Virus record (IMG/VR): IMGVR_UViG_3300005916_000012 | Coordinates: 1-28,500 of that record | Source: a virus | Reading direction: 5' to 3' (one strand) | DNA length: 28,500 bases | In this document: in pieces, positions 27,642 through 28,500 of the stretch | Numbering within the stretch: position 1 is the stretch's first letter | Layout of the letters: each line of letters opens with the position of its first letter | The notes under the pieces: generated by a model | Told to the model about the DNA's origin: nothing | Seen by the model: only the letters and a program-made list of their open reading frames with translations | Databases searched by the model: none | Translations under genes and position numbers: made by a program

Positions 27642-28500
27642 ATGGCAATCCTAGTAAACAAAAGAGGCAGATTAGTAGAGGTGGACAAGCAGGAGAGGAT
27701 AGATTATCTTATAAAGAAAAGGGGTTACAGGTTTGCTAACAAGTTAGAGAAAAGAAAGTATTTCAGAGCGAGAAAAGTGTCAGAGCCAGTCAAGGATGGC
27801 AATGGTGTGTTCTTTAGGAAGAATAACAACAACCCTCATGGATATGGACAATCCACTACACCTCTCATAATGGCACTTGAAGATGCAGGAATCCCTGTTA
27901 CACATAACTACACAGGACAGAAAGTTGGAGTAGTTTATTCATACCCTCACCCACTAGAAAGTTTGCAGACAGAATTTAAGGTTCTGTTTTCAATGTTTGA
28001 ATCCACAAAGATAGACCCTGCATGGATACCATATTTAGAAATGGCTGATAAGATATTTGTACCGAGTAAGTTTTGCAGAGATGCCTTTGCGACCAGAGGC
28101 ATTTCTACAGAGGTTATTCCGTTGGGATATAATCCTGATAATTTCTACTACCAGAAGAAAGAAGATGATGGAGTATTTACATTCTCTATGTATAATGCTT
28201 TTGACCATAGGAAGGGTTGGGATATTCTCTTTGGGGCATTTGTAGAGGAGTTTGGGAAGCAAGCAGATGTGAAATTGATATTAAAGAGTGTTCATAGGAA
28301 GTTACCATTCCCTATATTGAAAAGTCAGTACCCTAATGTAGAGGTTAGATTGGGGAGTGTAGGACAAGATAAGTTAAGAGATCTATTATACGAAACCGAT
28401 TGTTTTGTATTCCCTAGTCGTGGAGAGGGCTTTGGTTTACCACCCCTTGAGGCACTTGCTTGTGGTACTACATCAATATTACCTAATGCTTCAGGAATGA
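27642..28500 (+). CDS. Glycosyltransferase (GT4/GT1-like), 3' partial
   Basis: 286 codons are visible, with no stop before the window end. The N-terminal ~30 residues (AILVNKRGRLVEVDKQERID, then LIKKRGYRFA) look like a separate small leader domain. The catalytic region then begins: NPHGYGQSTTPLIMALEDAG, VLFSMFESTKIDPAWIPYLE, ADKIFVPSKFCRDAF, TEVIPLGYNPDNFY, FDHRKGWDILFGAFVEEFGK, and the nucleotide-sugar motif EGFGLPPLEALACGT (E-x7-E type). It is GT-B fold, retaining, in style. It lies between the capsid and, by circular order, the Ser-rich repeat protein, so a virion protein could be the acceptor. Host-surface modification is the alternative. Confidence 0.88.
   Translation, partial: MAILVNKRGRLVEVDKQERIDYLIKKRGYRFANKLEKRKYFRARKVSEPVKDGNGVFFRKNNNNPHGYGQSTTPLIMALEDAGIPVTHNYTGQKVGVVYSYPHPLESLQTEFKVLFSMFESTKIDPAWIPYLEMADKIFVPSKFCRDAFATRGISTEVIPLGYNPDNFYYQKKEDDGVFTFSMYNAFDHRKGWDILFGAFVEEFGKQADVKLILKSVHRKLPFPILKSQYPNVEVRLGSVGQDKLRDLLYETDCFVFPSRGEGFGLPPLEALACGTTSILPNASGM

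Noticed and set aside
28057-28245. Short ORF inside the glycosyltransferase
   Set aside because: It is out of frame within a well-conserved GT4 coding region.

Overview
The window is a stretch of a double-stranded DNA tailed bacteriophage with siphovirus-type morphology: a long tape measure, no contractile sheath and no baseplate wedge genes. Every gene I accept is on the + strand. The DNA is A+T-rich, Arg is mostly AGA/AGG and Ile is often ATA. TGA is used as a normal stop. Shine-Dalgarno sequences are strong at some genes and absent at others. A LytM-type lysis protein and holins point to a bacterial host, but nothing identifies it. I see no integrase, repressor, DNA polymerase, tRNA or CRISPR array, although early genes could lie outside the window.

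Layout. Positions 1-2017 hold the 3' end of a Ser-rich protein of about 43 repeats of 14 residues. From 2035 to 9937 runs a head-tail connector and tail operon: connector, head closure, gp10-like neck protein, tail terminator, Com-like zinc ribbon, tail tube, frameshifted tail chaperones, tape measure, tail hub, a fibre protein and a His-rich collar protein. Positions 9937-12100 are a lysis module. Positions 12101-13076 hold a small HNH nuclease surrounded by noncoding DNA rich in hairpins, including a short promoter-to-terminator unit. Positions 13077-20000 hold an Erf recombinase and about 20 small early genes, including four sharing a C-terminal cassette, two HExxH metallopeptidases, a PD-(D/E)XK candidate and an HNH/NinG-like nuclease. 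From 19978 to the end is the packaging and head module: TerS, TerL, portal, MuF-like protein, scaffold, major capsid protein and a glycosyltransferase cut by the window end.

The most striking feature is the large terminase gene. It is broken into two ORFs. The first ends in the N-half of an intein and the second begins with the C-half. A free-standing NUMOD4/HNH homing endonuclease ORF lies between them and overlaps both. Joining the exteins restores the Walker A motif GGSRSSKT, so the packaging motor should exist only after protein trans-splicing. Two genes downstream, the MuF-like protein carries a second, contiguous intein with a LAGLIDADG endonuclease, inserted in its HPNC motif.

The gene order is circularly permuted relative to the usual terminase-portal-capsid-connector-tail order. 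The right end (capsid, glycosyltransferase) would logically lead back to the left end (repeat protein, connector). The source may therefore be a circular or circularly permuted genome only modestly longer than this window. That is inference.
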